Origin: Mesorhizobium metallidurans STM 2683 | Lineage (GTDB): Bacteria > Pseudomonadota > Alphaproteobacteria > Rhizobiales > Rhizobiaceae | NCBI RefSeq assembly: GCF_000350085.1 | Contig: NZ_CAUM01000061.1 | Location: forward strand, 1-36,680 | Length of the DNA stretch: 36,680 nt | Direction: 5' to 3' | Part shown: positions 1 through 7,257 of the stretch, one piece after another | How positions within the stretch are numbered: position 1 is the stretch's first letter | How the letters are laid out: each line of letters opens with the position of its first letter | Notes under the pieces: generated by a model | What the model was told of the DNA's origin: nothing | The model's database searches: none | The model's input: the letters and a program-made list of their open reading frames with translations, nothing else | Program-made: the position numbers and the translations under genes

Positions 1-47
1 CGCCGCGCCTGCTCTGCAACGTTGAAGAGAGGCGAAACCGAGAGTGA

Positions 48-110
48 CAGCCAATCTCCCCCCTTGAGGGGGAGATGGCCGGCAGGCCAGAGGGGGGTGA
101 CTTGGCGCCA
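48..110. repeat. Small palindromic intergenic repeat
   Basis: Non-coding stretch beyond the end of phnK. It holds a perfect 9-bp inverted repeat (54-62 with 68-76, loop 5 nt) of C-run/G-run character, followed by a second G-rich segment to about 110. The look (CT-rich arm, short loop, GA-rich arm, then a GGCCGGCAGGCC-like segment) matches dispersed intergenic repeats that I associate with Mesorhizobium genomes. It could also form a weak hairpin at the 3' end of the phn transcript, but it has no U-tract. Bases 1-47 show nothing recognisable. Confidence 0.5.
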
Positions 111-113
111 TCG

Positions 114-890
114 TCACACCTGAAGAATCGAGGAAACGAGAAGCTGCGTGTAAGGCGCGCGCGGATCGTCGAGCACGCGGTCGGTGAGGCCGCTTTCGAC
201 GACGCGGCCATCCTTCATCACCATCATGCGCTGCGACAGGAGACGCGCCACCGCAAGGTCGTGGGTGACGACGATGGCCGCGAGGCCGAGGCCGGTGACC
301 AGGCCGCGTAAAAGATCGAGCAGGCGCGCCTGCACCGAGACGTCGAGGCCGCCGGTCGGCTCGTCCATGAACACCAGGCGCGGCCCGGTGACGAGGTTGC
401 GGGCGATCTGCAGGCGCTGGCGCATGCCGCCGGAGAAGGCGCGCGGCTCGTCGTCGATGCGGTCCTCGTCGATCTCGACGCGCGACAGCCAGTCGACGGC
501 GGTGGCGCGGATCTTGCCGTAGTGGCGGTCGCCGACCGCCATCAGCCGCTCGCCGACATTGGCGCCGGCCGACACCGTCATGCGCAGCCCGTCGGCCGGG
601 TTTTGATGGACGAAGCCCCAGTCGGTGCGCATCAGGAAGCGGCGTTCCGCCTCGCTCATGCGGTAGAGTTCGCGGAACTGGCCATCGCGCATGCGGTAGC
701 TGGCGGTGCCGGAACTGGGCAGCAGCCTGGTCGAGAGGCAGTTGAGCAGCGTCGTCTTGCCGGAACCGGATTCGCCGACGACAGCCAGCACTTCGCCGGG
801 CCAGAGGTCGAAAGTGACGTTCTCGCAGCCGACGCGCGAGCCGTAGAATTTGGACAGCGCCGAGACGCGCAGCAGCGGTTCGTCGGTCAT
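114..890 (-). CDS. phnK: Phosphonate C-P lyase ATP-binding protein PhnK
   Basis: 258-residue ABC-type ATPase of the carbon-phosphorus lyase system, close to the usual 252 or so. It carries a Walker A motif GESGSGKTT at about residues 39-47, the signature FSGGMRQRLQIAR and Walker B LVFMDEPTGGLD. PhnK docks on the PhnGHIJ core complex; it is not a classical transporter subunit. The ATG at 890 is chosen because it overlaps the phnJ stop by 4 nt (ATGA) and gives the family N-terminus MTDEPLLRV; the open frame runs much further upstream only because the antisense of phnJ lacks stops. It is the last complete phn gene in the window. A repeat follows the stop, so whether phnL comes next lies off the left edge. 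Confidence 0.96.
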   Translation of the reverse strand: MTDEPLLRVSALSKFYGSRVGCENVTFDLWPGEVLAVVGESGSGKTTLLNCLSTRLLPSSGTASYRMRDGQFRELYRMSEAERRFLMRTDWGFVHQNPADGLRMTVSAGANVGERLMAVGDRHYGKIRATAVDWLSRVEIDEDRIDDEPRAFSGGMRQRLQIARNLVTGPRLVFMDEPTGGLDVSVQARLLDLLRGLVTGLGLAAIVVTHDLAVARLLSQRMMVMKDGRVVESGLTDRVLDDPRAPYTQLLVSSILQV

Positions 891-1798
891 TGCGCCGGCT
901 CCGTTTTTTCCAGGGCAAGAGGGGTTTCGGGCGCAAGATGGCCGCGATGGCCCTCTTCGCGGCGCTTCTCGCAATGGTCGGTGTCGGAGCAGACGAACAT
1001 GTGGCCGCCATGGTCGTCGAGGATGACCTCGTCGAGATAGACATTCTCGGCCGCGCACAGGGCACAGGGCTGGTCGAAGGTCTGCACTTCGAACGGATGA
1101 TCCTCGAAATCGAGGCTGACCACTTCTGTGAACGGCGGCAATGCATAGATGCGCTTTTCGCGACCGGCGCCAAATAGCTGCAAAGCCGGCGAACGATGCA
1201 TCTTTGGATTGTCGAATTTCGGTGTCGGCGAAGGGTCCATGACATAGCGGCCCTCGACCTTGACCGGGTAGGCGTAGGTGGTGGCGATGCGGCCGTGTCT
1301 GGCGATGTCCTCGTAAAGCTTGACATGCATGAGGCCATATTCCTCCAGCGCATGCATCTTGCGCGTTTCGGTCTCGCGCGGTTCGAGGAAGCGCAGCGGT
1401 TCGGGGATCGGCACCTGGTAGACCAGCACCTGGCCCACGCTCAGCGGATGCTCGGGGATGCGGTGCCGGGTCTGGATGATGGTGGCCTTCGCGGTCTCGG
1501 TGGTGACCGCGACATTGGCGACCTTCTTGAAGAAGGCGCGGATCGAGACAGCATTGGTGGTGTCGTCGGCGCCCTGGTCGATGACCTTCAGCACATCGTC
1601 GGGACCGATGATCGAAGCGGTGACCTGCACGCCGCCGGTGCCCCAGCCATAGGGCATCGGCATTTCGCGCGAGGCGAACGGCACCTGATAGCCGGGGATG
1701 GCGATGCCCTTGAGGATCGCGCGGCGGATCATGCGCTTGGTCTGCTCGTCGAGATAGGCGAAGTTGTAGGCGGCGATGTCGGTTGGTTGTGCGGTCAT
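887..1798 (-). CDS. phnJ: Alpha-D-ribose 1-methylphosphonate 5-phosphate C-P lyase PhnJ
   Basis: 303-residue radical-SAM enzyme that breaks the C-P bond of 5-phosphoribosyl 1-phosphonate, releasing the alkane and a cyclic ribose phosphate. The cluster-binding cysteines are visible at C245, C248, C270 and C276, spaced C-x2-C-x21-C-x5-C, as I recall for the E. coli enzyme. The conserved IPGYQVPF and REMPMPYGWGTGG segments are near residues 34-55. Start and stop overlap phnI and phnK by 4 nt each, so translation of the three genes is probably coupled. The C-terminus is about 20 residues longer than in E. coli and ends in a polar tail. Confidence 0.97.
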   Translation of the reverse strand: MTAQPTDIAAYNFAYLDEQTKRMIRRAILKGIAIPGYQVPFASREMPMPYGWGTGGVQVTASIIGPDDVLKVIDQGADDTTNAVSIRAFFKKVANVAVTTETAKATIIQTRHRIPEHPLSVGQVLVYQVPIPEPLRFLEPRETETRKMHALEEYGLMHVKLYEDIARHGRIATTYAYPVKVEGRYVMDPSPTPKFDNPKMHRSPALQLFGAGREKRIYALPPFTEVVSLDFEDHPFEVQTFDQPCALCAAENVYLDEVILDDHGGHMFVCSDTDHCEKRREEGHRGHLAPETPLALEKTEPAQ

Positions 1799-2907
1799 TC
1801 CGCCGCCTCCCTGTTCTCCTCGGCCTTGCCGGTATTTTCGCGGGCCTCATACTCGGCGCGCATGCGGCGTACGAGGTCGAGTTCGGCCTGGAAGTCGACA
1901 TAGTGCGGCAATTTCAGATGCTCGACGAAGCCAGTCGCCTGGACATTGTCGGAATGCGAGATGACGAACTCCTCGTCCTGGGCTGCGGCGACGACGTCCT
2001 CACCGAGTTCGGTTGCACGAAGAGCGCGGTCGCAGAGCGCCATGGCCATCGCCTTGCGTTCACTCTGGCCGAAGACGAGGCCGTAGCCGCGAGTGAATTG
2101 CGGCGGCGCCTTGGCCGAACCCCTGAACTGGTTGACCATCTGGCACTCGGTGACACGGATGCTGCCGAGCGGGACGGCAAAGGGGAGTTCCGGCACGTCG
2201 AGTTCCAACTCGACCTCGCCGATGCGGACCTCGCCGACGAAGGGATGGTTGCGGGCATAGCCGCGCTGGGTGGAATAGCCGAGCGCGAGCAGAAAGCCCT
2301 CGTCGCCGCGCGACAGCGCCTGCAGGCGGATATCGCGCGCCATCGGGAATTCCAGCGGTTCGCGGGTGATGTCGCCGGGGACATAATCCCCAAGCATGTC
2401 GCCATCGGGTTCGATCAGGCCCTCGCGGGCGAGGATCGCGGAGACGCGCGGCATGGCTTCCGCTTCGCCGGAGCGCTGCAGCGGTTCCTCGACAGCACCG
2501 CCGGTAGCAAGCTCGGGATCGAGCAGGCGGTGGGTGTAGTCGAAGGTCGGGCCGAGAAGCTGGCCGCCTGGCAGGTCCTTGTAGGTCGCCGACACCCGCC
2601 GCTCGACCAGCATCGCGCCGGTGTCGATCGCCCTGGTGTAGCCGAAGCGCGGCAGCGTGGTGCGATAGGCGCGCACCAGGAAGATCGCCTCGATCATGTC
2701 GCCGCGCGCCTGGACGATGGCGAGCGCGGCCAATTCCCTGTCGTAGAGCGAGCCTTCGCTCATCACCCGGTCGACGCCGAGCGCCAGCTGCTCGACGATC
2801 TGGTCGAGGCGAAGCGCGGGCACCGAGCGGTCGCCGCGCCGGCGGTCGGCGAGCAGGCGATGGGCATTGGCGATTGCGGCTTCGCCGCCTTTTACCGCGA
2901 CGTACAT
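1795..2907 (-). CDS. phnI: C-P lyase core complex subunit PhnI
   Basis: 370-residue PhnI, a subunit of the PhnGHIJ core complex. With PhnG, H and L it makes ribose 1-phosphonate triphosphate from ATP and a phosphonate; on its own the E. coli protein has nucleosidase activity. The N-terminus MYVAVKGGEAAIANAH and the internal blocks DRVMSEGSLYDRELAALAI and RGYARNHPFVGEV are typical of the family. The start ATG lies 1 nt from the phnH stop, and the stop overlaps phnJ (ATGA). No odd features apart from a short acidic C-terminal tail. Confidence 0.96.
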   Translation of the reverse strand: MYVAVKGGEAAIANAHRLLADRRRGDRSVPALRLDQIVEQLALGVDRVMSEGSLYDRELAALAIVQARGDMIEAIFLVRAYRTTLPRFGYTRAIDTGAMLVERRVSATYKDLPGGQLLGPTFDYTHRLLDPELATGGAVEEPLQRSGEAEAMPRVSAILAREGLIEPDGDMLGDYVPGDITREPLEFPMARDIRLQALSRGDEGFLLALGYSTQRGYARNHPFVGEVRIGEVELELDVPELPFAVPLGSIRVTECQMVNQFRGSAKAPPQFTRGYGLVFGQSERKAMAMALCDRALRATELGEDVVAAAQDEEFVISHSDNVQATGFVEHLKLPHYVDFQAELDLVRRMRAEYEARENTGKAEENREAAE

Positions 2908-2908
2908 T

Positions 2909-3520
2909 TCAGGCCTCCATCGTCTTGATGCGCGTCGTGCGCGGCAGGCAGGCGATGCTGCCGGCGGCGGCCAGGACGATGTCGACGCCGCGCGGAAAGC
3001 GCTGGTTGTTCTGCTTCCATTGTTCGACGAAATGGCGCGGCATCTGCGCCGGCGCGATCGTCGCGGATTTTTCGATGCCGGGGCCTTCGAGCAGCAAAGG
3101 CGTGCCCGACGTCAGATTGTTCACCTGCAGGATCAGCGTGGTGGAACGGTCGGGATAATCCTGGGTGCCTTGCGAAAAGCCGTCCAGCGCCATCATCTCG
3201 GCCGGCGCGGCAATCAGCGCGAAATGGGCATCGGCCGGCGTGTTGGCGAGCGGTGCGCCGGTGTGGAAGCCGAGCCATGATTTCACCGCCGCTGAGATCT
3301 GCAGGGCAGGATCGAGCCAGAGCGGCGTGTCGTTGTCGCAGAGCGCCAGGGCGACAGCGCCTGATGTCGCCGAGAGCGGCGCCGGCGGACGGGCAAAGGC
3401 CGGAAGGGGCCGCACGCTGCCCGGCTGGGCCATGGCGTCCATGACGGCGCGAAACACCGCCTGCGCGTTGAACACCGGATCGGCGAAGCCGCCTTCGATC
3501 GATTGCGTTGCGATCTCCAT
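2909..3520 (-). CDS. phnH: C-P lyase core complex subunit PhnH
   Basis: 203-residue PhnH, close to the E. coli length of about 194. It is part of the PhnGHIJ core complex and essential for phosphonate breakdown. The N-terminal segment GGFADPVFNAQAVFRAVMDAM and the central GYPDRS-like region fit the family. The start codon overlaps the phnG stop by one base (TGATG), and its stop is 1 nt from phnI, showing one transcript with coupled translation. Confidence 0.95.
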   Translation of the reverse strand: MEIATQSIEGGFADPVFNAQAVFRAVMDAMAQPGSVRPLPAFARPPAPLSATSGAVALALCDNDTPLWLDPALQISAAVKSWLGFHTGAPLANTPADAHFALIAAPAEMMALDGFSQGTQDYPDRSTTLILQVNNLTSGTPLLLEGPGIEKSATIAPAQMPRHFVEQWKQNNQRFPRGVDIVLAAAGSIACLPRTTRIKTMEA

Positions 3521-3981
3521 CAGTCTTCTCCGCGCACCATTGTGAAGAAATCCACCTTCGTCGCCGCCGTTTCGGCACGGCGCTTGTCACGCGCCTCGGC
3601 CAGGGCTGCTTGCAAAGGCGCGACGATCTTGGCCTTGATCTCGCCACGGCGGGCCGGATCCTGCCAGAGCGCGTCGGCGATCGCCGCCAGTCTTGCCTTC
3701 TCCCGGTCGCGGCCGAGCGAATAGCAATGACCGACCTGTCCGGACGCCAGCCGGACCGTGGCGCGCGTCACCGTCGCCTCGCCGACATTGAACGGCGCGC
3801 CGCCGCCGCCGATGCGGCCACGCACGGTAACCAGGCCGGTTTCGGGGCCGCGCAGCAACTCCGCCTCCGAAGGCAATCCGGCCTCGTCCCAGAGGCGCAC
3901 GATGTCGTCGCCGGAAGATTGCGCCAGCGTCGCCATGACGGCCTTGCGCTCCGCCTGTTCGCTCGCTTCCTGTCCTCGCAT
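3520..3981 (-). CDS. phnG: C-P lyase core complex subunit PhnG
   Basis: 153-residue PhnG, first gene of the phn operon and a core-complex subunit. The family blocks RPETGLVTVRGRIGG-like and GEATVTRATVRL are present (here GPETGLVTVRGRIGGGGAPFN). A TTG at 4026 would add 15 residues, but the ATG at 3981 is preferred: it has GGAG 8 nt upstream and gives the usual family length, while the TTG lies inside the PhnF-type palindrome. Transcription is likely controlled by the divergently encoded PhnF and by phosphate limitation. Confidence 0.93.
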   Translation of the reverse strand: MRGQEASEQAERKAVMATLAQSSGDDIVRLWDEAGLPSEAELLRGPETGLVTVRGRIGGGGAPFNVGEATVTRATVRLASGQVGHCYSLGRDREKARLAAIADALWQDPARRGEIKAKIVAPLQAALAEARDKRRAETAATKVDFFTMVRGED

Positions 3982-4006
3982 GGCTTGCACTCCAGTTGCG
4001 TAAAAT

Positions 4007-4026
4007 TTGTCTATTGATATAGACAA
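4007..4026. promoter_or_regulatory. PhnF-type operator palindrome
   Basis: A perfect inverted repeat TTGTCTAT-TGAT-ATAGACAA (8-bp arms, 4-bp spacer) lies 25 bp upstream of the phnG start and 73 bp from phnF. GntR/HutC-family repressors of phn operons bind palindromes of this kind; the GTCTAT/ATAGAC half-sites resemble the TATAGACC element I recall for mycobacterial PhnF. That it is the PhnF site here is inferred from position and symmetry. Confidence 0.65.
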
Positions 4027-4060
4027 CTATACAATTTATACCCTTGGGTAGCGTGAGTCC

Positions 4061-4079
4061 ATGACGAGTGCGTGACAAG
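4061..4079 (-). promoter_or_regulatory. Possible Pho box upstream of phnG
   Basis: Read on the minus strand, TTGTCAC-GCAC-TCGTCAT gives two direct 7-bp repeats 11 bp apart, the geometry of a PhoB box (consensus CTGTCAT-N4-CTGTCAY), matching 5 of 7 in each half. The spacer is not A/T-rich as in the best boxes, and the distance to an obvious -10 is longer than usual, so this is tentative. Control of phn genes by PhoB is well known in rhizobia. Confidence 0.35.
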
Positions 4080-4099
4080 GCGAAGGATCGGGGCAGAAA

Positions 4100-4864
4100 A
4101 TGACCGGACAAGCGATGGCCAACAGGGCGATGGCCAACAGCATCGAGCGGCGCAGTGGCGTCTCGCTGTGGCGGCAGATCGCCGACCAGATACTGCATTC
4201 GATCGCGATCGGCGATTTCGCCGAGAACGCGGCGCTGCCGCCGGAAATGGCACTTGCCGAACGCTATGGCGTCAACCGCCATACGGTGCGCAGCGCCATC
4301 GCCGCTTTGGTGCAGGAAGGGGTGCTTCGGGCCGAGCAGGGGCGCGGCACATTCGTGCTGTCGCGCAAGCGGCTCTCCTATCCGATCGGCAGGCGCACGC
4401 GCTTTTCGGCCGGGCTGCAGGGACAGGCATCCGAGCGCCGCAGCGTGCTGCTCGAAGCCACGGTCGAGCCGGCCAGCCGCCGCGTCGCCGATGCCTTGAA
4501 GCTTGCCAGAGGGTCGGATGTGATACGCCTGGAGGCGCGCGGTGAAGCCGACGGACAGTCCGTGTCACGTGCCACGAGCTGGTTTGAGGCCAGGCGTTTT
4601 GCCGGCATCGATGCGGCCATGGCCGAAACGGGATCGATCACCGCCTCGCTCGAGCGCTTCGGTGTCAACGACTATCTCAGGCAATCGACAGTGTTGTCGG
4701 CGCGCCATGCCGATGCCGCCGATCTCGCCGATCTCGACCTGCGGCCCGGCGCCATCGTGCTGGTCACCGTCGCGGTCAACGTCACGCCCGACGGCCAGCC
4801 TATCCAGTTCGCCGAGACGCGGTTTCCGGCGGAGCGGGTGGAGCTGAAGCTGTCGGCGCTGTAG
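4100..4864 (+). CDS. phnF: Phosphonate metabolism regulator PhnF (GntR/HutC family)
   Basis: 254-residue repressor. The N-terminal GntR winged helix (about residues 16-84) has LWRQIADQILHSIAIGDF, LPPEMALAERYGVNRHTVRSAIAAL and a GRGTFV wing. The C-terminal UTRA effector domain (about 95-250) ends in the family pattern PDGQPIQFAETRFPAERVEL. It is divergent from phnGHIJK across a 118-bp region containing a perfect palindrome, the usual arrangement for PhnF. The ATG at 4100 has AAGG/GGGG purines upstream; in-frame ATGs at 4115 and 4130 could also serve. The ligand is probably a phosphonate or a C-P lyase intermediate (inference). Confidence 0.93.
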   Translation: MTGQAMANRAMANSIERRSGVSLWRQIADQILHSIAIGDFAENAALPPEMALAERYGVNRHTVRSAIAALVQEGVLRAEQGRGTFVLSRKRLSYPIGRRTRFSAGLQGQASERRSVLLEATVEPASRRVADALKLARGSDVIRLEARGEADGQSVSRATSWFEARRFAGIDAAMAETGSITASLERFGVNDYLRQSTVLSARHADAADLADLDLRPGAIVLVTVAVNVTPDGQPIQFAETRFPAERVELKLSAL

Positions 4865-4967
4865 GTAGTGCCGGCCTTTACGAGACCGTGATTTATCTGA
4901 CTCACGCCGATATCTACCAGCTCGGTCGCGCTTACTTGTCAGCGGCTTGGCGTTTGAGAACCGCCTT

Positions 4968-5153
4968 CCCCCACTCCGTCTCGGCTTCGCCGAGCCACCT
5001 CTCCCCCCTCTGGAGGGAGAGGAAGGGAGCCCGCTGGGGGCGGGAGAAGGAGGGAATCTGGTTGAGAGCGTTGGCTGCAATAGGCTCGCAGCCTTCCTCT
5101 ACCCCCGTCGATCGGGGGAGAGGTGGCTCGGCGAAGCCGAGACGGAGTGGGGG
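4968..5153. repeat. Long inverted repeat (40-bp perfect arms)
   Basis: Most of the 340-bp spacer 4865-5204 is this element. The left arm 4968-5007 is an exact reverse complement of the right arm 5114-5153 (40 of 40 bases). The 106-bp middle is purine-rich on its left side and has sub-hairpins next to each arm, such as CCCCC-GTCGATC-GGGGG at 5102-5118. No transposase or convincing ORF is present. It may be a non-autonomous or palindromic dispersed repeat; it also separates phnF from the convergent dehydrogenase gene and could stop transcription both ways. Confidence 0.75.
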
Positions 5154-5204
5154 TCGACCTGCGCGGGGCGTCGTCAATTCGGGCCGGGTTCACCGCCTCC
5201 CGTG

Positions 5205-6224
5205 TTATGCCCCGACTTCGATCACGGCCTTGATCAGGCCGGATTTCTCATGCGCCCAGCGGGCGAGGTCGCGCGGCGTCTCGCCAAGCGTCGTGCGATG
5301 GGTGACGAGCTTTGCCAGCGGCACCGCGCCGTTGCGGATCGAGGCGGCGACATGGTCGAAATCGGCGCGCAGCGCGTTGCGGCTGCCGACAAGCGTCATC
5401 TCGCGCTTATGGAATTCGGGATCGGAAAAGGCGATGTCGTCCTTGACGACGCTGACCAGGACCAGGGTTCCGCCATGCGCGACATGAGCGAAGGCCGATT
5501 GCACGGACCGGGTGTTGCCGGTGGCGTCGAAAACCACGTCGAAACCGTCGCCGCCGGTCGCCTCCCGCACCAGATCGGCCGCCGCTGCCCGCGAACCGTC
5601 GAGGGTCGCGAAGCCAAGTTCGCTTGCGGCAAAGTCCAGTCTTTCGCGGCTCATGTCGAGCAGGCTCACGTCGAGTCCGGCGATGCGGGCAAACAGCGCC
5701 GTGCCGAGCCCGATCGGGCCGGCGCCGATGACCAGCGTGCGCGCACCGGGATCGGCTCGCGAGCGTCGCACCGCGTGCGCGCCGATGGCCAGGAACTCGA
5801 CCGCGGCGGCGTCCGCCAGCGACAGGCCGTTGGCCGGATAGAGATTTTGCGCCGGCACCAGGATTTTCTCGCACATGGCGCCGTCGCGATGGACGCCGAG
5901 CACTTCGATCCTGACGCAGCAATTCGGCTTGCCTTGCCGGCAGGCGATGCATTTGCCGCAAGCGAGATAGGGGTTGACGATGACGGCTTCGCCAATGGCA
6001 AGATCGACGCCTTCGCCGGCCTCGATCACCGTGCCGGAGACTTCGTGGCCCATGATACGGGGATAGGCGAGGAACGGGTGCTTGCCTTCGAAGATGTGAT
6101 AGTCGGTGCCGCAAATGCCAACATGGCTGACCGCGACCAGCGCCCAGCCGGAAGGAGGTGCGCCGGGAGCGCCGCGGTCTTCTAGAACGAGGTCGCCGGG
6201 CGAGCGGCAGACGACAGCTTTCAT
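5205..6224 (-). CDS. Zinc-dependent alcohol dehydrogenase, sugar-acid/polyol type (L-galactonate 5-dehydrogenase-like)
   Basis: 339-residue medium-chain dehydrogenase. The catalytic-zinc region has GICGTDYHIFEG and GHE; the structural-zinc cysteines are in CGKCIACRQGKPNC at about residues 89-102; the NAD(P)-binding fold has VIGAGPIGLG near 162-171. It resembles the RspB/LgoD group, which oxidises sugar acids or polyols such as L-galactonate. It is the last gene of the minus-strand operon, 67 bp after the permease. With a UxaA-family dehydratase in the same locus, a route from a hexonate through a keto-acid to 2-keto-3-deoxygluconate is reasonable, but the substrate is inferred. The ATG at 6224 is chosen for the usual N-terminus MKAVVC; the open frame extends 20 codons further without family similarity. 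Confidence 0.85.
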   Translation of the reverse strand: MKAVVCRSPGDLVLEDRGAPGAPPSGWALVAVSHVGICGTDYHIFEGKHPFLAYPRIMGHEVSGTVIEAGEGVDLAIGEAVIVNPYLACGKCIACRQGKPNCCVRIEVLGVHRDGAMCEKILVPAQNLYPANGLSLADAAAVEFLAIGAHAVRRSRADPGARTLVIGAGPIGLGTALFARIAGLDVSLLDMSRERLDFAASELGFATLDGSRAAAADLVREATGGDGFDVVFDATGNTRSVQSAFAHVAHGGTLVLVSVVKDDIAFSDPEFHKREMTLVGSRNALRADFDHVAASIRNGAVPLAKLVTHRTTLGETPRDLARWAHEKSGLIKAVIEVGA

Positions 6225-6291
6225 GCTAAGATCCAGTCGGTCATGGCAGCGCGGCCCCGCTGTCGCGGGAACCGGCTTTTGCAAGGGTGGT

Positions 6292-7257
6292 CTACTTGCC
6301 GCGGCGGCGCAATCCGTCGAAATAGACGATGACGATGATCAGCGCGCCGGTGATGATGCGTTGCCAGAAGGCGTTGACGTTCAGAAGATTGGCGCCATTG
6401 TTGATGGTGGCGAGGATGAAGGCGCCGAGCAGCGGTCCGTGCACAGAGCCGACCGCGCCGAACAGCGAGGTGCCGCCGATCACCGACGAGGCGATCGCCT
6501 GCAATTCCCAGCCTTCCGCCTGCGTTGGATTGCCGATGCCGATGCGCGATGCGAGCAGCACGCCGACGAAAGCCGCGCACAGGCCGGACAGCGTATAGGC
6601 CATGTAGATGGTGCGCTGGACATTGACGCCGGACAGACGCGAGGCTTCGGCGTTGGAGCCGACCGAGAACAGATACCGGCCCCAGCGGCTGTGATGCAGG
6701 AAGATGTAGGCAGGGATACCGACCAGGATCACCATCCAGAACAGATTGGGGACGCCGAGGAAGGAGCTGCGCGAAAAAAGCTGGAAGGCATCGTTGTTGA
6801 TCGAAATCGAGTTGCCGTTGGTCATCAACAGGCCGATGCCGCGCAACGATGTCAGCGTCGCCAGCGTGATGATGAAGGGCGGCAGGCCCATCCTGACGAT
6901 GCCGAAGCCATGGAACATGCCGATGGCGACGCCGACCAGCAAGGTGAGCAGGATGGCGATGAAAACCGGTACCCCGGCATTGATCAGCATCGCCACGATG
7001 ACTGTCGCGAAGCCGACGACGGCGCCGACGGAGAGGTCGATGCCGCCGGTGATGATGACGAAGGTCTGGCCGACCGCCAGGATCGCGATCATCGAGCCCT
7101 GCCGCAGGAGATTCGAGATGTTGTTGGCCGAGGCGAAGCTCGGCGTTGCCACCGACAGGATGATCCACAAAAGAACCAGCAGCGCCAGCAGTGTCAGCCC
7201 GAACAGGGCGTTGTAGTTGCGCTTCGGTTTTTCGGCGGGAATGGCCTCGGTGCTCAT
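6292..7257 (-). CDS. Sugar ABC transporter permease, RbsC-like (CUT2)
   Basis: 321-residue membrane protein of the ribose/xylose/galactose permease family. Its first hydrophobic helix (about residues 17-39) is followed by the conserved NISNLLRQGSMIAILAVGQTFVIITGGIDLSVG, then several more membrane segments and the family block SSVIGGTSLFGAVGSVHGPLLGAFI. It forms the channel of the importer with the ATPase and binding protein encoded just upstream. The start overlaps the ATPase stop by 4 nt. The substrate cannot be read from the sequence. Confidence 0.94.
   Translation of the reverse strand: MSTEAIPAEKPKRNYNALFGLTLLALLVLLWIILSVATPSFASANNISNLLRQGSMIAILAVGQTFVIITGGIDLSVGAVVGFATVIVAMLINAGVPVFIAILLTLLVGVAIGMFHGFGIVRMGLPPFIITLATLTSLRGIGLLMTNGNSISINNDAFQLFSRSSFLGVPNLFWMVILVGIPAYIFLHHSRWGRYLFSVGSNAEASRLSGVNVQRTIYMAYTLSGLCAAFVGVLLASRIGIGNPTQAEGWELQAIASSVIGGTSLFGAVGSVHGPLLGAFILATINNGANLLNVNAFWQRIITGALIIVIVYFDGLRRRGK

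Noticed and set aside
891..1901. Upstream extension of the phnK reading frame to a 595-residue protein
   Set aside because: It is the antisense-frame shadow over phnJ and phnI; the sequence is Arg/Pro/His-rich with no family blocks, and phnK starts well at 890.
4011..4282. Minus-strand frames in the phnG-phnF promoter region
   Set aside because: They overlap phnF and the operator region and have arginine-rich shadow composition.
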